A stretch of DNA of 54,918 bases from Dehalococcoidia bacterium (GTDB lineage Bacteria; Chloroflexota; Dehalococcoidia; GIF9; UBA5629): NCBI GenBank assembly GCA_016930155.1, contig JAFGHL010000055.1:1-54918 (forward strand), in the 5' to 3' direction. Below are positions 1-9,958 of the stretch, one piece after another; the stretch's first letter is position 1; each line of letters begins with the position of its first letter. The notes under the pieces were generated by a model. That model was not told the origin of the DNA, made no database searches, and saw only the letters and a program-made list of their open reading frames with translations. The position numbers and the translations under genes are program-made.

Positions 1-120
1 AACAGCACGCTGGGCAGGGCTATGTACAGGAAATTGAAGGTATATGCCGGCGATAAACATCCTCACCAGGCTCAGCTTGCCGGCATAAAAGAATTTGACA
101 AAGGGAGCACCCGCAAATGA
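1..120 (+). CDS. rplM: 50S ribosomal protein L13, C-terminal end (partial)
   Basis: Reading frame 1 is open from the first base to a TGA at 118-120. It encodes the typical L13 C-terminus, with NSTLGRAMYRKLKVYAG followed by a HPHQAQ segment. L13 is a 50S subunit assembly protein. The 5' part lies outside the window. The stop overlaps the rpsI start as ATGA, the classic rplM-rpsI pair, so the two genes are translationally coupled. The C-terminal tail is slightly longer than in many bacteria, which is common and not notable. Confidence 0.93.
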   Translation, partial: NSTLGRAMYRKLKVYAGDKHPHQAQLAGIKEFDKGSTRK

Positions 121-512
121 GTACAGCAACATATCATCGCGGAACAGGCAGAAGGAAGTGTGCCATAGCGCAGGTCAGGGTATCTTCCGGATCAGGCAAT
201 ATTATAGTCAACGGCAAACCCTATCAGGAGCTTTTCACGCTGGTTGACCACAGGCGCATGATTGAGATGCCTTTTACGGCCACCGACACCGTTGGAAAAT
301 ACAATGTCGAGATAAAAGTGACCGGTGGAGGCTTGACAGGCCAGGCGGGCGCCATCAAACACGGAATAGCCCGTGCCCTGGTCAGCCTCAATGAAAGCTA
401 CAAGAGCCCTTTGCGGCAGCACGGCCTTTTGACTCGTGACCCTCGCATCAAGGAACGGAAGAAATACGGCCTTAAACGTGCCCGTAAGGCGCCGCAGTAC
501 ACCAAGCGTTAA
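117..512 (+). CDS. rpsI: 30S ribosomal protein S9
   Basis: The 131-aa product is full length for S9. It begins with the family signature YHRGTGRRKCAIAQVRV and ends with the basic tail KKYGLKRARKAPQYTKR, whose terminal Lys-Arg reaches the P-site tRNA in 30S structures. It contains the conserved GGGLTGQAGAIKHGIARAL segment at about residues 70-88. The gene overlaps rplM by 3 nt and is followed 21 nt later by a strong intrinsic terminator, so it ends its operon. Confidence 0.97.
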   Translation: MSTATYHRGTGRRKCAIAQVRVSSGSGNIIVNGKPYQELFTLVDHRRMIEMPFTATDTVGKYNVEIKVTGGGLTGQAGAIKHGIARALVSLNESYKSPLRQHGLLTRDPRIKERKKYGLKRARKAPQYTKR

Positions 513-533
513 CTTGGTTGCAGTAGATATAAT

Positions 534-566
534 AAAAGGCCCGCTTCGATCGAAGCGGGCCTTTTT
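534..566. terminator. Intrinsic terminator after rpsI, likely bidirectional
   Basis: A perfect 24-bp palindrome at 538-561 (arms GGCCCGCTTCGA and TCGAAGCGGGCC) is flanked by AAAA on the left and TTTTT on the right. It lies between rpsI (plus) and the radical SAM gene (minus, stop at 599), so it can end transcripts arriving from both sides. Confidence 0.93.
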
Positions 567-598
567 ATTCGCGGAATTGAACAGGATGCGCCGTGAGC

Positions 599-2125
599 CT
601 ATATCACGGCCTGAGCCAACTTGAATTGACGGGCGCTTTCCTCCGCTATTTTGCGGAAGTGGAAGCCGTAGATAGCCATGGACATCGACAACGAGAACGA
701 ACGAGGGCGCTTGAATGCCGTCCAGAACATGAGGTTCCAGAAATACCAGCGTTCCTTTCCCCGAACTCCCAATACCCAGAGCGATTTGAAAAACGCCCCG
801 ATATTCTGCGATTTCATAACCGAGATCTTACTTCGTTTGGGCCGGTACTCCCGCAGGAATGTCTTAACTCGTGCGTAGTACTGGTTGGGCGCATAGATCG
901 TATTGATTATCCTGCGATAGCCGTCCATCAGTTTGTTAACATTCATCTTCGGCACGAAATTGATGGACATATCGGTATTGTTGCCCGAGAAACTGCCGGT
1001 GAGGCGGTTCTCGCTTTCGAGACGCTTATGCAGGCGCGTTCCGCTGGGCGCGTGCAGCAGTCCCACCATAGCCGTCACAACGCCGCTGTTCTGAACGAAA
1101 TTGATTACGTCCTGGAAAATTGACACCGGATCGCTGTCGAATCCTACGATGAACCCTCCCTGCACCTCCAGGCCAGCGTGCTGAAGCTTCTTCACCGCAG
1201 CTATCAAGTCGCGACTCGAGTTCTGTGACTTGCCGCATTCAGTCAGGCTATCTTTGTTGGGGGATTCGATGCCGACGAATACCATGTTGAAATTAGCTCT
1301 AGTCATCAGCCCCGTCAGTTCATTGTCATCGGCCAGGTTGATGGACGTCTGCGTATGGAAGGAAAAGGGGAAATGCCTCTTCTGTGACCATTCGATGATG
1401 GCCGGCAGCATCTCGGCTTTCAACTTCCTCTTATTGCCGATGAAATTGTCATCCACGATAAATACGCTGTCCCTCCAGCCGGTGGCATAAAGCGCATCCA
1501 ACTCCCGAATCATCTGCTCGCGCCCCTTGGTGCGCGGCATGTGACCATTAAGCACGACGATATCGCAGAACTCGCAGTCAAAAGGGCAGCCGCGGGAATA
1601 CTGGACGACCATAGAGGAGTACTTCTTTTTCTGTACCAGGTCCCAACGCGGAATCGGCGTGATACTGATATCAGGCCTGACCCTGGAAGAATACACCCTT
1701 TGCAGGCAGCCTTTTTCCAGGTCTGAGAGGAAGGGGGGCAGGGTGACTTCGGCCTCGTCCAGCACGAAATGGTCCACGCAGGAGAATTCCTCGTGCTGCG
1801 TGGTGAATAGCGGTCCTCCGGCCACCACAGTCGCGCCCATCTTTTTGCAGCGCTTGATAACGGCCTTAGCAGAGTCTTTCTGCACTACCATGGCGCTGAT
1901 AAAAACCATATCAGCCCATTTGATGTCCTTGTCGCTCAATCGCCCCGTGTTCATATCCACCAGTTTCAGTTCCCATCCGGTGGGGAGCATGGCCGCCACG
2001 GTCAGCAGGCCGAGTGGTGGGAAGGCAGCCTTTTTGGAAACGAACTTAAGGGCATGTTTGAAGCTCCAGAAAGTGTCGGGGTATTCGGGATAGAGTAATA
2101 GTATCTTCTTATTTATGCGCATCAT
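599..2125 (-). CDS. B12-binding domain radical SAM protein
   Basis: This 508-aa protein has an N-terminal cobalamin-binding-like Rossmann region (about residues 8-140, with PPLGLLTVAAMLP and VVAGGPLF). A radical SAM core follows, with the CxxxCxxC cluster motif in RGCPFDCEFC (C180, C184, C187). The C-terminal third resembles the DUF4070 extension of B12-radical SAM enzymes, a group that includes the hopanoid methylase HpnP. The substrate cannot be assigned from sequence; methylation or C-C chemistry on a lipid or natural product is a family-level inference. It starts ATGATG behind a GGGAGG site and has its own candidate promoter. It faces rpsI across the shared terminator. Confidence 0.85.
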   Translation of the reverse strand: MMRINKKILLLYPEYPDTFWSFKHALKFVSKKAAFPPLGLLTVAAMLPTGWELKLVDMNTGRLSDKDIKWADMVFISAMVVQKDSAKAVIKRCKKMGATVVAGGPLFTTQHEEFSCVDHFVLDEAEVTLPPFLSDLEKGCLQRVYSSRVRPDISITPIPRWDLVQKKKYSSMVVQYSRGCPFDCEFCDIVVLNGHMPRTKGREQMIRELDALYATGWRDSVFIVDDNFIGNKRKLKAEMLPAIIEWSQKRHFPFSFHTQTSINLADDNELTGLMTRANFNMVFVGIESPNKDSLTECGKSQNSSRDLIAAVKKLQHAGLEVQGGFIVGFDSDPVSIFQDVINFVQNSGVVTAMVGLLHAPSGTRLHKRLESENRLTGSFSGNNTDMSINFVPKMNVNKLMDGYRRIINTIYAPNQYYARVKTFLREYRPKRSKISVMKSQNIGAFFKSLWVLGVRGKERWYFWNLMFWTAFKRPRSFSLSMSMAIYGFHFRKIAEESARQFKLAQAVI

Positions 2126-2167
2126 TAAGTATGACCCTCCCAGGTCATATAAGCAAAATATACCCGG

Positions 2168-2197
2168 ATTATAGGGTAAAAGATATAGGTATTGTCA
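2168..2197 (-). promoter_or_regulatory. Candidate promoter of the radical SAM gene
   Basis: On the minus strand a perfect TATAAT (2173-2168) lies about 43 nt upstream of the start codon. The best -35 candidate is TGACAA at 2197-2192, 18 bp away and a poor match. The call rests mainly on the -10 element. Confidence 0.4.
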
Positions 2198-2212
2198 CCT
2201 ATTAAAGGGAAA

Positions 2213-3277
2213 TTATTTTTCCTCGGCCAGCCGCTTCTTCAGCAGGTCTATCTCAGGCACAGGGCTGGGGTCGATGCCGTTAAGCATGGCCAGGTAGTAG
2301 CTAACCCAATCCCCCAGCAGCACGAGGCTCATAACGTGTTTCAGGTCGTTGCCGCCATGGCTGTCCACGTACTGATGGGGTATATTGCGCTTATCCAGGA
2401 GCTCACCGGTGATTTTATACCGGATCTGCGTACGCGGGTGCAGAGACCGGCAGCGCAGAAAAACTACATAGAGGCGGTCGGCGATGTCAGCCGGATGTCG
2501 ATAGCCCAGGACTGCGTTATGATTGAGTTCGGGCAGAGTCTCGAAAAAGGCCCACTGCTTACTGTTCTCATTGACCTGGGTTTTCCATCTGCGGGCTACA
2601 TCGGTGAGTATACCAGCGCCATAAACGACGGCTATTTTCCCATGCAATCTGGCGGCCAGCTTCTTGGCCTGGTTATGCTCAGTCGGGCTGTCTTCCTGCC
2701 AGCTTTTTTCCAGCGTTATAAGAGATTTGAGCATGCCATCCATGTCGGCCGTTTTGGCGCTTGTAAAGCCGAGGTTGCACATTAGCGCCAGCAGGGGCAG
2801 GAAACCATACCCAAGGGCTGCGCGGGGTGGAGATACGTGTTCTATGACGAAAACAGGCACTTTGTTCTGGCGAGCGAGTTCAGATAGCCGTCCGCCTGTT
2901 GAGATAACAAGCCTCTTGCAGTTGCACTTCAGCGCCTGTATAAATCCAGAGATGGTCTCCTCAGTATTTCCCGAATAGCTGGCTCCGATAACGAGTGTCT
3001 TTTCGTCAACCCAGGCGGGAAGGTCATAGTCGCGATGCACCAGCACGAGCGGATGGCGCAAGTTGGCGGTTAGGCCTCTGAGCAGGTCCCCGCCGATGGC
3101 CGAGCCGCCCATACCCAGTATCACGACCTTATCGACATCTGAGTAGCCGGCGGGCAGCTTGAATTGGCAGGCATTGTCCCAGGCCTGGCGGCACTGGTCC
3201 GGCAGGCCTCGTATCTGCGCTCCCATGCCTGATTTATCCAGGGAAGCGTAGACGGAACGGTCATCCAGGTTTATCAT
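2213..3277 (-). CDS. Bifunctional phosphoglucose/phosphomannose isomerase
   Basis: The 354-aa protein has two SIS domains. GMGGSAIGGD (residues 55-64) is the sugar-phosphate loop of the first, and SYSGNTEET is the Ser/Thr-rich phosphate-binding segment. PELNHNAVLG near residue 245 carries the Glu and His typical of the bifunctional PGI/PMI family, which interconverts fructose-6-phosphate with glucose-6-phosphate and mannose-6-phosphate. The gene lies 3 nt downstream of a phosphohexomutase, so together they link fructose-6-phosphate to hexose-1-phosphates for glycan or glycolipid synthesis. It is the last gene of an ahcY-metK-mutase-isomerase operon. Confidence 0.92.
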   Translation of the reverse strand: MINLDDRSVYASLDKSGMGAQIRGLPDQCRQAWDNACQFKLPAGYSDVDKVVILGMGGSAIGGDLLRGLTANLRHPLVLVHRDYDLPAWVDEKTLVIGASYSGNTEETISGFIQALKCNCKRLVISTGGRLSELARQNKVPVFVIEHVSPPRAALGYGFLPLLALMCNLGFTSAKTADMDGMLKSLITLEKSWQEDSPTEHNQAKKLAARLHGKIAVVYGAGILTDVARRWKTQVNENSKQWAFFETLPELNHNAVLGYRHPADIADRLYVVFLRCRSLHPRTQIRYKITGELLDKRNIPHQYVDSHGGNDLKHVMSLVLLGDWVSYYLAMLNGIDPSPVPEIDLLKKRLAEEK

Positions 3278-3280
3278 AAC

Positions 3281-4705
3281 TTAAACCCCCACCATCTCCT
3301 GGCCATATTGAATCAGCTTCTGCACCTCGTCCATGGAACTGCACTCGGCGTAGATGCGCACCAGCGGCTCTGTGCCGGAGAAACGCACCAGCAGCCAGGA
3401 GCCGTCCTCCAGCTTATAACGGAATCCGTCCCTGGTATCCAGCTTCACAACCCTCTGGCCTCCGATCTTGGAGACGGGCGCAGCGGACATTTTAGTCAGC
3501 ATCTGTTGCTTGATTTCGTCGGTCGTGTGGATGTCCAGCCTATCGTAGCAATGGGAACCGACCTTTTTGAAGAGGTTGGCCAGCAACTGCGAGGGCGACT
3601 TGCCCGTTCTGACGATATAATCGATAAAATACAGGCCGGCCAGCATGCCGTCTCTCTCCGGTATATGTCCGCGGAAACCATAACCCCCGCTCTCTTCGCC
3701 GCCCAGCAAAGCTTTTTCCCTGATCATCACGGGCGCCACGTACTTGAATCCCACCGGTTCCTCGAAGACGGGCACACCATACATCTCGCCGATCTGGAAG
3801 AGCATATCGGTGGAAGTCAAAGTCTTGACCAGCGGGCCGCGCTCTTTGCGAATGTCCAGTAAATACATTGCAAGCAGCGCGAATACCTCCTGAGTGGTCA
3901 TAAAACGGCCGTTCTCATCTATGATACCGATACGGTCGGCGTCTCCGTCTGTGGCGAATCCGACCGCAGCATTGTCCCTGATAACCTGTCGGGCGAGCTT
4001 GTTCAGGTTTTGACTTATAGGCTCCGGCTGTATGCCCGGAAATAGCGGATTACGCACCCCGTTGATCTCATGTACCTCGATCTGGCCTCCCTCAAGTAGT
4101 TTTTTAAAGTAGCCGATGCCGGCGCCGAACATCGAATCTACGACGATTTTCAGTTTGTTGTTTTTAAGTGCCTCGATATTTATCAGGTGGTTGAGTTGCC
4201 TTTCATAGGCATGGTACGGGTCATGGTAAGTGACAAGCTTCTTTTTCAGCGCCTCTGCTATGTTGAGCCTCTTGGCAGTCCCTTTTTCTGCAGCGACATT
4301 GGCGGATTTCTCGATTTGCGAGATTATTTCAGTGGGTGCACTGGAACCGCTTGCTACCTTGTACTTGAAGCCATTGTAGTCGGCTGGATTATGACTGGCT
4401 GTAATCATGATTGCGCCGTCAGCCTTGAGGGCTGTCACCGTGTAGCTGGTGACCGGCGTGGGCGCGGGCCTGGGCAGCAGAAAGACCCTGATGCCGTTGC
4501 CGGCCAGCACCTCGGCCGACGCCGCTGCAAACGCGTCAGAGGCGAAGCGGGTATCGAAACCAATTACGATACTTCCTTTGGCTGTACCTGAGACCTTCAG
4601 AAAATCGGCCACGCCCTGAGCGCAGGCGCGCACGTTATCGAAAGTAAAACCCTCGGCAATGACAGCCCGCCAGCCGTCAGTGCCGAACTTGATCTTCGGC
4701 GCCAT
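3281..4705 (-). CDS. Phosphoglucomutase/phosphomannomutase family protein
   Basis: This 474-aa alpha-D-phosphohexomutase has the three expected signatures: the phosphoserine loop TASHNP (residues 102-107, S104), the metal loop DGDADR (about 255) and the sugar-specificity loop GGEESGG (about 338). The C-terminal phosphate-binding segment reads VRFSGTEPLVRIYAE. It interconverts hexose-6-phosphate and hexose-1-phosphate. Glucose versus mannose preference cannot be decided here, though the neighbouring PGI/PMI fits either. Gaps to metK and to the isomerase are 3 nt each, indicating one operon. A second phosphohexomutase at 43103-44461 has a degenerate version of the sugar loop. Confidence 0.93.
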   Translation of the reverse strand: MAPKIKFGTDGWRAVIAEGFTFDNVRACAQGVADFLKVSGTAKGSIVIGFDTRFASDAFAAASAEVLAGNGIRVFLLPRPAPTPVTSYTVTALKADGAIMITASHNPADYNGFKYKVASGSSAPTEIISQIEKSANVAAEKGTAKRLNIAEALKKKLVTYHDPYHAYERQLNHLINIEALKNNKLKIVVDSMFGAGIGYFKKLLEGGQIEVHEINGVRNPLFPGIQPEPISQNLNKLARQVIRDNAAVGFATDGDADRIGIIDENGRFMTTQEVFALLAMYLLDIRKERGPLVKTLTSTDMLFQIGEMYGVPVFEEPVGFKYVAPVMIREKALLGGEESGGYGFRGHIPERDGMLAGLYFIDYIVRTGKSPSQLLANLFKKVGSHCYDRLDIHTTDEIKQQMLTKMSAAPVSKIGGQRVVKLDTRDGFRYKLEDGSWLLVRFSGTEPLVRIYAECSSMDEVQKLIQYGQEMVGV

Positions 4706-4708
4706 AAT

Positions 4709-5920
4709 CTATATCCCTGCTTCAGCCTTTAAAGTCCTGGCTTTATCGGTTTTCTCCCAGGGGAATTTGACGTCAGTGCGGCCGAAATGGCCGTAGGATG
4801 CCGTGGCCTGATAGATAGGCCTGCGCAGATCGAAATACCGGATGATGGCCTCAGGCCGCATATCGAAATGCTTATGGATTAGCTTCAGTATGGCGGTATC
4901 GGAGATTTTTCCGGTACCGAAGGTCTCGATGGATACCGACAGGGGGTGTGCCACACCGATAGAATAGGCTACCTGCAGTTCCAACCTGTCTGCCAATCCC
5001 GCAGCCACGCAGTTCTTAGCGATATAACGCGCCATGTAAGTGGCTGAGCGGTCAACCTTGGTAGGGTCTTTGCCCGAGAATGCGCCGCCACCGTGACGCG
5101 CATAGCCGCCGTAGGTATCCACCAGCAGTTTGCGGCCCGTGAAACCGGTATCGGAAACGGGCCCGCCCACCTCGAAGCGCCCCGCGCTGTTAATGTATAT
5201 CTTGGTGTTTTTATCCATCATGGCGGCGGGGATGACCGGCCTGATAACCTTATGGATGATATCACGGCGAATGGTGTCGTTATCCGGTTCGGGATCATGG
5301 TGTGCCCCGATGACAACCGCCTCGATCCTTTTAGGCTTGCCGTAGCTGTATTCCACGGTCACCTGTGATTTGCCGTCAGGCCGAAGGTAGGGGATGATGC
5401 TCTTTTTACGGGCTTCGGCCAGACGCTGAGTGAGCTTATGCGCCAGCGCGATCGGCAACGGCATTAGTTCCGCGGTTTCGTTGCAGGCATAGCCGAACAT
5501 CATTCCCTGATCTCCTGCGCCGGTCAGGTCCAGCTCGTCCACTTTCTTCCCGCCTGCCCTCACCTCCAGCGCCTTGCTTACGCCGGCGTTGATATTGGGC
5601 GACTGCTTCTTAATAGATACTACGGTGGCAAGGCTCTGATAGTCGAACTGGAATTCGGGCTTGGTGTAGCCTATATCCCTGACAACGCGCCTGACCACGT
5701 CGGGTATCTCGACATAAGTCCTGGTCGTAATCTCGCCCAGTACGATGACCAGGCCGATAGTAACGGCCACCTCGCAGGCCACACGCGACTTGGGGTCATG
5801 CTCGATCATGGCATCGAGTATTCCGTCTGCGACCTGGTCGCAGAGTTTGTCGGGATGGCCTTCGGTAACCGATTCGGAAGTAAAATAATACTTGGGTGAT
5901 CTCATGAAAGTGTTTTTCAT
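4709..5920 (-). CDS. metK: S-adenosylmethionine synthetase
   Basis: The enzyme makes AdoMet from methionine and ATP. Family motifs are [17 protein letters not shown] near the N-terminus, [12 protein letters not shown] in the middle and the [16 protein letters not shown] phosphate loop. The open frame extends upstream to 6001, inside the end of ahcY. I place the start at the second of two adjacent ATG codons (5920) because the AAGGAG site sits 5 nt before it and only 2 nt before the first; this gives 403 aa, close to the usual length. It follows ahcY by 16 nt, so AdoMet synthesis and S-adenosylhomocysteine disposal are coregulated. No SAM or SAH riboswitch was recognised upstream. Confidence 0.96.
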   Translation of the reverse strand: MKNTFMRSPKYYFTSESVTEGHPDKLCDQVADGILDAMIEHDPKSRVACEVAVTIGLVIVLGEITTRTYVEIPDVVRRVVRDIGYTKPEFQFDYQSLATVVSIKKQSPNINAGVSKALEVRAGGKKVDELDLTGAGDQGMMFGYACNETAELMPLPIALAHKLTQRLAEARKKSIIPYLRPDGKSQVTVEYSYGKPKRIEAVVIGAHHDPEPDNDTIRRDIIHKVIRPVIPAAMMDKNTKIYINSAGRFEVGGPVSDTGFTGRKLLVDTYGGYARHGGGAFSGKDPTKVDRSATYMARYIAKNCVAAGLADRLELQVAYSIGVAHPLSVSIETFGTGKISDTAILKLIHKHFDMRPEAIIRYFDLRRPIYQATASYGHFGRTDVKFPWEKTDKARTLKAEAGI

Positions 5921-5936
5921 CATTGCTCCTTGTAAA

Positions 5937-7196
<1,260 letters not shown>

Positions 7197-7276
7197 TTAA
7201 TCCTTTGCAAAAGTGATGCAATAATATTCTATGATAGAAATATCATCGTATGAGAGGCAAATGATAAGATACGCAT

Positions 7277-8482
7277 ATGAATACATATGTGGGAATTGAT
7301 GTACACCGTAGCTTTCATCAGGTGGCTATTATACCATCAGAGCTAATGATTGATAAAGGCAGAGCATGGGAGAAAGCACAGCAATTCAGGGTGACTAATT
7401 CCCGAGAGGACTTTGATGATCTACTTGATAGGCTTAAACCATACGGCACGGAAGTAGCAATTGCTATTGACCACACTGGCGGCCATTACAGCGCTCCGCT
7501 TGTAAACCTACTTGTCCAAAATGACTATGAGCTTTACTATCTGCATCCGTCCGGCCTGCGGAACTTTAAAAAAGGCAAGGGCCAGGTCGACAAGACAGAC
7601 CGGATAGACGCGGCATACATGGCCCGTGCGCTCTACTATTTCAAGACACACGGTGATGATTACCACTTTTCAATGCTCAGCCCGCGAATAGGCACGGACG
7701 CGGAGCTATTACGTACCATCGTCACGCAACGCCTGGTATACACAAAGCTCAAAACGCAGACTTCCAACCGGCTGCATCATTTGTTGACAAGCACCTTTCC
7801 CGAAGCGGAGAAAACATGCTTTGACCAGCTTATGACTATATTACAGCACTACCCATCGGCCGCTGCTATCAAGGCCGCTGGCGAGGACGGATTACGGCCG
7901 ATTAAGGGCGTACAAAGCCGGAAAAAGCATCAAATACTTGAACTCGCACAGAATACGATAGGGGTAAATGCCGCGTCCTATTCGGAAGCCATACGAAATT
8001 TGACCATCCAATATAGCGATTTAGATCAGCAGCTAAAGATACTTGACTTGCGGATGATTGACGTATTAAACGAGCATCCATACGGGCCGATCTTGAAATC
8101 ATTTCCAGGCATAGCGGATGCGGCAGCCGCAACATTGATTGCCACTATCAAGGACATATCTTATTATGCAGACCGTGACGCACTGAAAAAGCACTTAGGT
8201 GTAGCTCCACGTACAAAGCAATCAGGTAATGGTAAAGGTATCGGAGTTTTACCCCATGGTAACCGCGACAGCCGTAGAGCTCTCTTTCAGGTGGTTTTTT
8301 CCTGTATCCCGCCGCAATCTCCGCCGTCCGATTTCAGAGACTACTACAATAAAAAGCGGCTTGAAGGCATGGCGGGTACACGGGCCATTGTCTGCACTAT
8401 GGCGAAGCTCACTGAGGTTATTTATCACTGTTTGAGGGCCAATGAGAAATATGTCTACAAAGGAATAGGTAACAAAAGATGA
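7277..8482 (+). CDS. IS110/Piv-type DEDD recombinase (transposase)
   Basis: The 401-aa protein has an N-terminal RuvC-like DEDD domain: YVGIDVH with D8, D65 in AIDHTGGHY where most relatives have Glu, and KTDRIDA with D108 and D111. The C-terminal Transposase_20 domain contains FPGIADAAAATLIA and the QSGNGKG segment, whose S316 aligns with the catalytic serine of IS110 enzymes. Only 86 bp separate it from ahcY and 31 bp from the next gene, leaving little room for the non-coding end that encodes bridge RNA in IS110 elements. It may therefore be the element's own Piv-like integrase rather than an independent IS, although a plain IS110 insertion is not excluded. Confidence 0.88.
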   Translation: MNTYVGIDVHRSFHQVAIIPSELMIDKGRAWEKAQQFRVTNSREDFDDLLDRLKPYGTEVAIAIDHTGGHYSAPLVNLLVQNDYELYYLHPSGLRNFKKGKGQVDKTDRIDAAYMARALYYFKTHGDDYHFSMLSPRIGTDAELLRTIVTQRLVYTKLKTQTSNRLHHLLTSTFPEAEKTCFDQLMTILQHYPSAAAIKAAGEDGLRPIKGVQSRKKHQILELAQNTIGVNAASYSEAIRNLTIQYSDLDQQLKILDLRMIDVLNEHPYGPILKSFPGIADAAAATLIATIKDISYYADRDALKKHLGVAPRTKQSGNGKGIGVLPHGNRDSRRALFQVVFSCIPPQSPPSDFRDYYNKKRLEGMAGTRAIVCTMAKLTEVIYHCLRANEKYVYKGIGNKR

Positions 8483-8495
8483 TATTTTGTTACCT
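8467..8495. promoter_or_regulatory. 29-bp palindromic site 1 (operator or recombination core)
   Basis: Perfect 11-bp inverted arms, AGGTAACAAAA (8467-8477) and TTTTGTTACCT (8485-8495), surround a 7-bp centre, GATGATA. The site spans the stop codon of the DEDD recombinase and ends 18 bp before the tyrosine recombinase ATG. There is no T-tract, so it is not an intrinsic terminator. The 11+7+11 geometry suits either a tyrosine-recombinase core site or a dimeric repressor operator. Confidence 0.7.
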
Positions 8496-8513
8496 GCAGG
8501 GGTTTAGCCAGAT

Positions 8514-9128
8514 ATGACGGACATTGTGAAATACGGGCAAAATAGGCATATTTCCGTCAAAAAGGTAACAAAATCTCAGCAATTGTTACCTAAGAGCGAC
8601 CTGGCCCGCGCATTCCCTGACCTGCCGGAATATCTGACGGCTGATGAAGCTCATAGAATCCTTGCAGTCATTGACAAGCCGCGCAACGAGCTATTATTCC
8701 GGCTGCTCTGGCAGACAGGCTTACGGATCACTGAGGCCCTTCAATTCTCTATGGAGCGCATGAAGGACGGCATTTACTATCCTGTGCGCAAGGGCGGCAG
8801 GGTGAAGCCGGTGCATATCCCTGTCGATCTGATGAATGACCTTATGCACTATGCCATAGAGGAACGCATACCGTATGAATCCCTGATCTTCCCTATATCT
8901 CGTATCCAGGCATGGCGGCTGTTGCAGCGGTACGCCAAGCTGGCCGGAACGCGTAAGCTTCATCCGCACCTGTTCAGACACGGCTTTGCAGTCAACGTGT
9001 TGAAACAAAACCCGAACCTGCCTGTCATTCAGGACGCTTTAGGCCATGAGCATATCGAGACTACCCGACAATATTTACGAGTTATAATGCCCGACGTTAA
9101 AGAGGTTATCCAGCGAATAAGCTTTTAG
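8514..9128 (+). CDS. Minimal tyrosine recombinase/integrase
   Basis: The 204-aa protein carries the complete catalytic set: R71 in TGLRITE, a beta-hairpin lysine in VRKGGR (about K93), H152 and R155 in HPHLFRHGFA, H178 in LGHEH and the nucleophile Y187 in TTRQYL. Only about 40 residues precede the catalytic domain, so the usual N-terminal SAM-like core-binding domain is missing. That could be a natural minimal form or an old truncation. Codons 17-26 overlap palindromic site 2, and site 1 lies just upstream, which suggests autoregulation or att-site recognition. It probably integrates or excises the element. Confidence 0.9.
   Translation: MTDIVKYGQNRHISVKKVTKSQQLLPKSDLARAFPDLPEYLTADEAHRILAVIDKPRNELLFRLLWQTGLRITEALQFSMERMKDGIYYPVRKGGRVKPVHIPVDLMNDLMHYAIEERIPYESLIFPISRIQAWRLLQRYAKLAGTRKLHPHLFRHGFAVNVLKQNPNLPVIQDALGHEHIETTRQYLRVIMPDVKEVIQRISF
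8563..8591. promoter_or_regulatory. 29-bp palindromic site 2, inside the integrase gene
   Basis: The left arm AGGTAACAAAA (8563-8573) is identical to site 1, and the right arm AATTGTTACCT (8581-8591) differs at two positions. The centre TCTCAGC is 7 bp, so the geometry is again 11+7+11. The start-to-start distance from site 1 is 96 bp, and the two copies bracket the integrase start codon. Confidence 0.6.
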
Positions 9129-9137
9129 AGGTGAGCA

Positions 9138-9479
9138 ATGACAAAGCAAGTTACAATTCATAAATGCCCTGTCTGCAAGCGCAATGTCCAGCGGCTTGCA
9201 TCTCATATGAGGTTGGCCCATCCAGGGCAAAGCAACGAAGCGCAAGCGCCGCCGCCGCAAAATACGACCGATAACGACAGAGTTATCGTTCATAATGAGG
9301 CCTTTACAAAGGATGATCTTCTGGCGGCCGCCCGCCGTCCTGCCAGTGCCGATCTATCCGCTAACCAGGATTACACAGAGGAAGATGTTGAATACCACTG
9401 CGATACTTGCAACGCTATAGTGTCTAAGACTGATAAGCAATGCAAGTGCGGCCGCGCTCTGAGGTGGGGTGATATCTAA
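9138..9479 (+). CDS. Small zinc-finger protein of the element
   Basis: The 113-aa protein has an N-terminal C2H2-like finger (C10, C13, H23, H28 in CPVCKRNVQRLASHMRLAH) and a C-terminal Cys-rich ribbon (CDTCN ... CKCGRALRW) joined by a polar, proline-rich linker. A GAGGTGA ribosome site lies 4 nt before the ATG. C2H2 fingers are uncommon in bacteria and are often seen in viruses and plasmids of archaea and of bacteria with tailless phages. It is the only evident DNA-binding regulator candidate in the element and might recognise the palindromic sites, but that is inference. No specific family was recognised. Confidence 0.7.
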   Translation: MTKQVTIHKCPVCKRNVQRLASHMRLAHPGQSNEAQAPPPQNTTDNDRVIVHNEAFTKDDLLAAARRPASADLSANQDYTEEDVEYHCDTCNAIVSKTDKQCKCGRALRWGDI

Positions 9480-9958
9480 TGCCGATCGAGTTGAACTTCG
9501 AGGATATAACGCCATCGGCCGGTAAGCCCCAGCAAAGTAGCCCCTTCTCGCCGGTGCCGGTCGACAGCGGCGCACCAGGCGGCGGCATTTTAAGCTGGAT
9601 AGACCAGATCAATAACATCCTGGACAAAGTAAATCAAATGCTTGTGAACTATAAGGAGATAAAGAGCAATATGCAGCCGGAGCAAAGACAGCAACCCTCA
9701 CAGCTTCAATCCTTCCCTCATATGAGTTATATCGAGCCGCCAACCGGCCATCCTGCGGCCCCGCAACCGGCAGCCATGCCATCATTCGATATCAACGCGG
9801 CCCTGCTGGACAAGGCGCGGGAAATCATCCGTACGCTTTATAACATGGGCTTCCAGGAAGCGACAGTCGAAAACGTCTTTGATAGCTTCAAGGATATTAA
9901 AATCAGCCAGTTGGCCGGAATGTTGGGAGTTAAGGATGATACCCGATCTCAGCAATAA
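9479..9958 (+). CDS. Hypothetical element protein with coiled-coil segment
   Basis: The 159-aa product was not recognised. An N-terminal low-complexity Pro/Ser/Gly stretch is followed by a helical, coiled-coil-prone segment (about residues 38-65, ILSWIDQINNILDKVNQML). A Gln/Pro-rich linker follows, and then a compact helical C-terminus (about 105-155). The start codon overlaps the stop of the zinc-finger gene by one base, and its 3' end overlaps the ATPase gene by 23 nt, so it is translated as part of the same operon. It could be a structural or assembly accessory protein; no function is claimed. Confidence 0.6.
   Translation: MPIELNFEDITPSAGKPQQSSPFSPVPVDSGAPGGGILSWIDQINNILDKVNQMLVNYKEIKSNMQPEQRQQPSQLQSFPHMSYIEPPTGHPAAPQPAAMPSFDINAALLDKAREIIRTLYNMGFQEATVENVFDSFKDIKISQLAGMLGVKDDTRSQQ

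Noticed and set aside
2192-2785. Long plus-strand open frames opposite the PGI/PMI gene and other host genes
   Set aside because: These are shadows of well-conserved minus-strand genes and have no family match or ribosome site.
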